Made by a program: the position numbers and the translations under genes
Shown: positions 61,486-64,000 of the stretch, piece by piece
How positions within the stretch are numbered: position 1 is the stretch's first letter
Layout of the letters: each line of letters opens with the position of its first letter
Assembly: GCA_011109175.1 (NCBI GenBank)
Contig: RDEW01000021.1
Coordinates: 934,797-998,796, forward strand
Source of the DNA: Dicyema japonicum
Taxonomy: Eukaryota > Dicyemida > Rhombozoa > Dicyemidae
Length of the DNA stretch: 64,000 nt
Direction of reading: 5' to 3'
Notes under the pieces: model-generated
Told to the model about the DNA's origin: nothing
Databases searched by the model: none
Seen by the model: the letters and a program-made list of their open reading frames with translations, nothing else

Positions 61486-62083
61486 ATGTCGTTCAGGTTG
61501 ATACAACCTCGTCTTTTAACAAACTTAAATATCACTAGGAATGGTATATTAGGGGGTAACTTTAAATAGCATGGCACAAACACTGGAAGCCCTCTTCGTA
61601 CCCCAAAACGGAGGCAGAACGTAAAAAGTCTGCTGAGAAATACGGTCTCCTCCCAGAAGATTATGAGCCATATCCCGATGATGGTTGCGGAAAGGGGGAC
61701 TATCCTAAGCTTCCAAGAGTCTCTTCCCTGGCGAAGGATCCCTACGAAGATTGGGACTACCCTGAGGAACGGAGGGACTTCAACGAACCCGTACTGTCCA
61801 CTATAACGTTAGATGCACTCCTTCTATGAAACCATGTCTCCCTCACGTTGGGACTCCAGCAAGAAGCTTCCTCATTCGAGGTTTTCCGTGGTACATATTC
61901 AGTTTGGTCACCGTGCTTTTGTGTGTTCTAGCACCCGTGTGTTCTGCACGTGGAATTATATACAGACTAATTACATCCCCATCTTCCCTGCTGTACTTTA
62001 TTTCACCTCAATTAAAGATGCCCCGACAGTACCCATCAGAAGATGGAAGTCTCGTCCACTACACTTTTAAGATTATTGACTAA
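61486..62083 (+). CDS. NDUFB8: NDUFB8, mitochondrial complex I accessory subunit
   Basis: NDUFB8 (ASHI) is a single-span subunit of the complex I membrane arm. Exons: 61486-61543, 61570-61790 and 61813-62083; the introns are 26 and 22 nt. After removing one extra base the product is 182 aa (human 186). The N-terminus MSFRLIQPRLLTNLNITRNA is basic and hydrophobic, like a mitochondrial presequence. The diagnostic block is KYGLLPEDYEPYPDDGCGKG, then DYPKLPRVS. After NEPMHSFYETMS comes a membrane segment (FPWYIFSLVTVLLCVLAPV) and the end PRQYPSEDGSLVHYTF. The frame changes at about 61880, where the TTTT of GGTTTTCC probably has one T too many. Confidence 0.9.
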
Positions 62084-62445
62084 CCGTGCTTAGTTAACCT
62101 TCATTAATAAATTTACTTTGATCTGCTTTGATCTCAGTGAAAGAGTATTTTAGAATAAATAATTCATCAAGTTACTGCAGGTTTGGCCGGGGGTTCGAAC
62201 CAGGTGTTTTGTATGAACAAATGATAATTTTTGATGTCCTTTCGATTCTGGGCTCTTCTTGAGATTGTAGGATCAGGCCAGTATGTGTAAGTAGTTGGTG
62301 GGCGACTTTTTGTACTCACATACTGTGGGAGGTCGATATAATTTACTAAAGAGTTGAAAATGCAAGACCGCGTTATTCTCCAGCTTTGATGGACAAGGTG
62401 ATTCAGGTCTACTTGGAGATTCAAAGACGTTCGCGGAATCAATGC
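62084..62445. other. Intergenic DNA
   Basis: No gene or RNA supported. A GGTTCGAACCAGG motif at 62193 resembles a tRNA B box but has no tRNA fold around it. Confidence 0.35.
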
Positions 62446-62449
62446 CGCT

Positions 62450-62755
62450 TTCGGGGATCACTCAGCTAGGCAAGATTGCGCTTCTAATCTCTTGGAGAAC
62501 ACCTCTGGTTACAGATCCAGTCACACCCGAAGTCTCAAATGCAATTGGGACGAAACAGAAATGGTCCCCAAGCGCTGAATATTTAGCCACTTTCCTCCGT
62601 TCGGCAGAGTCAGAGGCAGGACAGTCAGAGATTATACTGAGTACCACATTAGGCATTGAAAAAGCATCAATACAAGTAACAGTCCACACGAGAGCATCCT
62701 TGGGTAAATAAGAAGATTGTTGTGGTCTCCCCCGGTCGTACCTCATTGTAATAAT
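62450..62755 (-). mobile_element. RLE-group LINE tail
   Basis: On the minus strand: DALVWTVTCIDAFSMPNVVL, then ASDSAERRKVAKYSALGDHF and CFVPIAFETSGVTGSVTRG. The nuclease Asp in WD is changed to Thr. Truncated at both ends. Confidence 0.7.
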
Positions 62756-63395
62756 GTATATACAGCTTCATTATGAGTGAAAACCCTCGTCTTCCTTCTT
62801 CTAGTGAGCATGGATGATATGCATATTAAGAAGTTGGAAACCCAAAGTTTTGAACAAAGGAAAAGTCAGGTGCACGTAGAATCCGGACTCAAATCTCGTC
62901 CAGGCAAAATTAAAAGAACTTGGAGAATTACTTACCAAAAGCCGCGCGTATGGGATAGTTAATGTATGCTACTAATAAGCAGATCTCCAGGGTAGAATCG
63001 TCCAAATGTTACTATGCTCTAAAGTACTTAAATTAAGGTCTTTGATATCTAAGTAGAATTTGTCTCAAATATTAAAGAAATGTTGTTGTTAGCGTTAAAG
63101 ATTTTGTATCCCCTCTGTCTGGTTCCTTCATTGTACGAAAGTAGAATTAAGGCCTTTACTGAAACAAAAATTTTTTATTAAGCAGGAAGCATGAATGGAA
63201 CAGTAGGGACCATAATTTCTTGGCCCTGCCCTTCACATTCCTCATTCCTTTTAGACTCGTATGTACAAGTCAAAAATTTAAGTTTTTTTTATGAAACTTG
63301 GAATTTTTTTTCTCGTCGATCTCTGAGACAAATTATAGGAATTCTGTCATTAGTGACTCTTGGAATCTCGCCTTTGTCTTTTCGGTGTTAAGATA
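62756..63395. other. Non-coding stretch
   Basis: No supported feature. Confidence 0.3.
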
Positions 63396-63399
63396 AAAT

Positions 63400-63790
63400 A
63401 GACAGTCTACACAGCACCGACCAGGCCAGAAGTTAAGCTGATGCTCTCTCAGAAAGTCTGTATCTTCGACTAGGTCCTAAATTTCTTTTGAAAATGATGC
63501 ATGAGGTTGATAGGCAGATAGCTCAGTGAATCCATTTTAAGCTTTCCTGTGTTTTTGCAATCAGTACAACAGTGTTCTTCCTGGGAACATCTCTCGTTTG
63601 CACGGATATGTCCCCCGGAATTCTAGTAAGAGCCTCCTTGGACATCCCCACCTTTATATTGTCGAAACCCGGAGCCTTGTTCCACAGTCCATGATAGGCA
63701 TCTTTATTTCTCGTAAGGATATCCTTTAGTCTTCTTCAAAGGTGTCTACTGACGATAATCTCTGGGAATTGGGTTGTCACATGTCACTCC
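63400..63790 (-). mobile_element. LINE RT fragment
   Basis: On the minus strand: DILTRNKDAYHGLWNKAPGF, DNIKVGMSKEALTRIPGD and DVPRKNTVVLIAKTQESLK, the fingers region of a LINE RT (KAPG.D.I). A further piece follows with stops. Confidence 0.6.
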
Positions 63791-64000
63791 CGGAACCAAT
63801 TGAGGTGGTTGAATACTCCTGCGCTGACAATAATGACCAATTAGTAAAATGTGGGAAATGCAATGAAAAATAATTTCGAGTTTTCCCATAAAAAATGATA
63901 TTTTTAGGAATATCTTTTGTAAGCAATCTTGGTACGATCGGCTTTAAAGTTTGATTTTATGTGCCAATGTAACATAATTAACTCTCTTGACAATAAGACT
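63791..64000. other. Right edge, no feature
   Basis: AT-rich DNA without a recognised gene. Confidence 0.3.

Noticed and set aside
62190-62210. Possible tRNA gene suggested by GGTTCGAACCAGG
   Set aside because: No A box, anticodon arm or acceptor stem could be folded around it on either strand.

Overview
The window is from a eukaryotic nuclear genome, most likely a metazoan with an extremely compact intron structure. Eleven multi-exon genes could be rebuilt by joining reading frames across tiny GT...AG introns. Almost every intron is 21 to 32 nt long, most are 22 to 25, and the only larger one is 58 nt. The gene set (CDC5L, XPA, SF3B1, U2AF1, VPS4, a phafin-type PH-FYVE protein, EAF and NDUFB8) is animal-like, and introns of about 22 to 26 nt are known from dicyemid mesozoans. 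I therefore infer a dicyemid or a similarly reduced animal; this rests on intron size and gene content, not on a database match. The DNA is AT-rich, with long gene-poor stretches.

Layout: 1-650, the 3' part of an unidentified helical gene. 990-1360, a palindromic MITE-like element. 1812-3560, LINE and SINE debris, including a duplication across an N. 4755-7261, CDC5L. 8142-9500, LINE and SINE. 9936-12016, an hAT-like element with 8-bp target duplications. 13781-14466 (-), XPA. 14640-18430, a duplicated LINE region; one copy is split by a complete Tc1/mariner-type transposon and the other keeps the empty site. 18740-21140, SINEs. 22537-26572, SF3B1. 27040-29860, repeats. 32537-33429 (-), an unidentified 266-aa gene. 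34290-35110, LINE tails. 36164-37700 (-), an unidentified gene. 38928-39667, U2AF1. 40700-43465, SINE and LINE fragments. 43487-45773 (-), a VPS4/phafin pair. 46500-59260, dense LINE remains, including a long EN-RT element. 59427-60344, EAF. 61486-62083, NDUFB8. 62450-63790, LINE fragments.

Three of the genes work in the spliceosome: U2AF1 recognises the 3' splice site, SF3B1 the branch site, and CDC5L belongs to the Prp19 complex. The phafin-type gene and VPS4 both act on endosomes and lie 37 bp apart on the same strand, so they may be co-transcribed. Several highly conserved genes carry isolated one-base frame breaks, often in homopolymers, which look more like consensus errors than decay.

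Mobile DNA dominates the rest. The LINEs fall into three groups: one with a C-terminal restriction-like endonuclease, one with an apurinic-type endonuclease, and a YADD-type group. LINE and SINE 3' ends share a hairpin whose arms differ between families but stay complementary.
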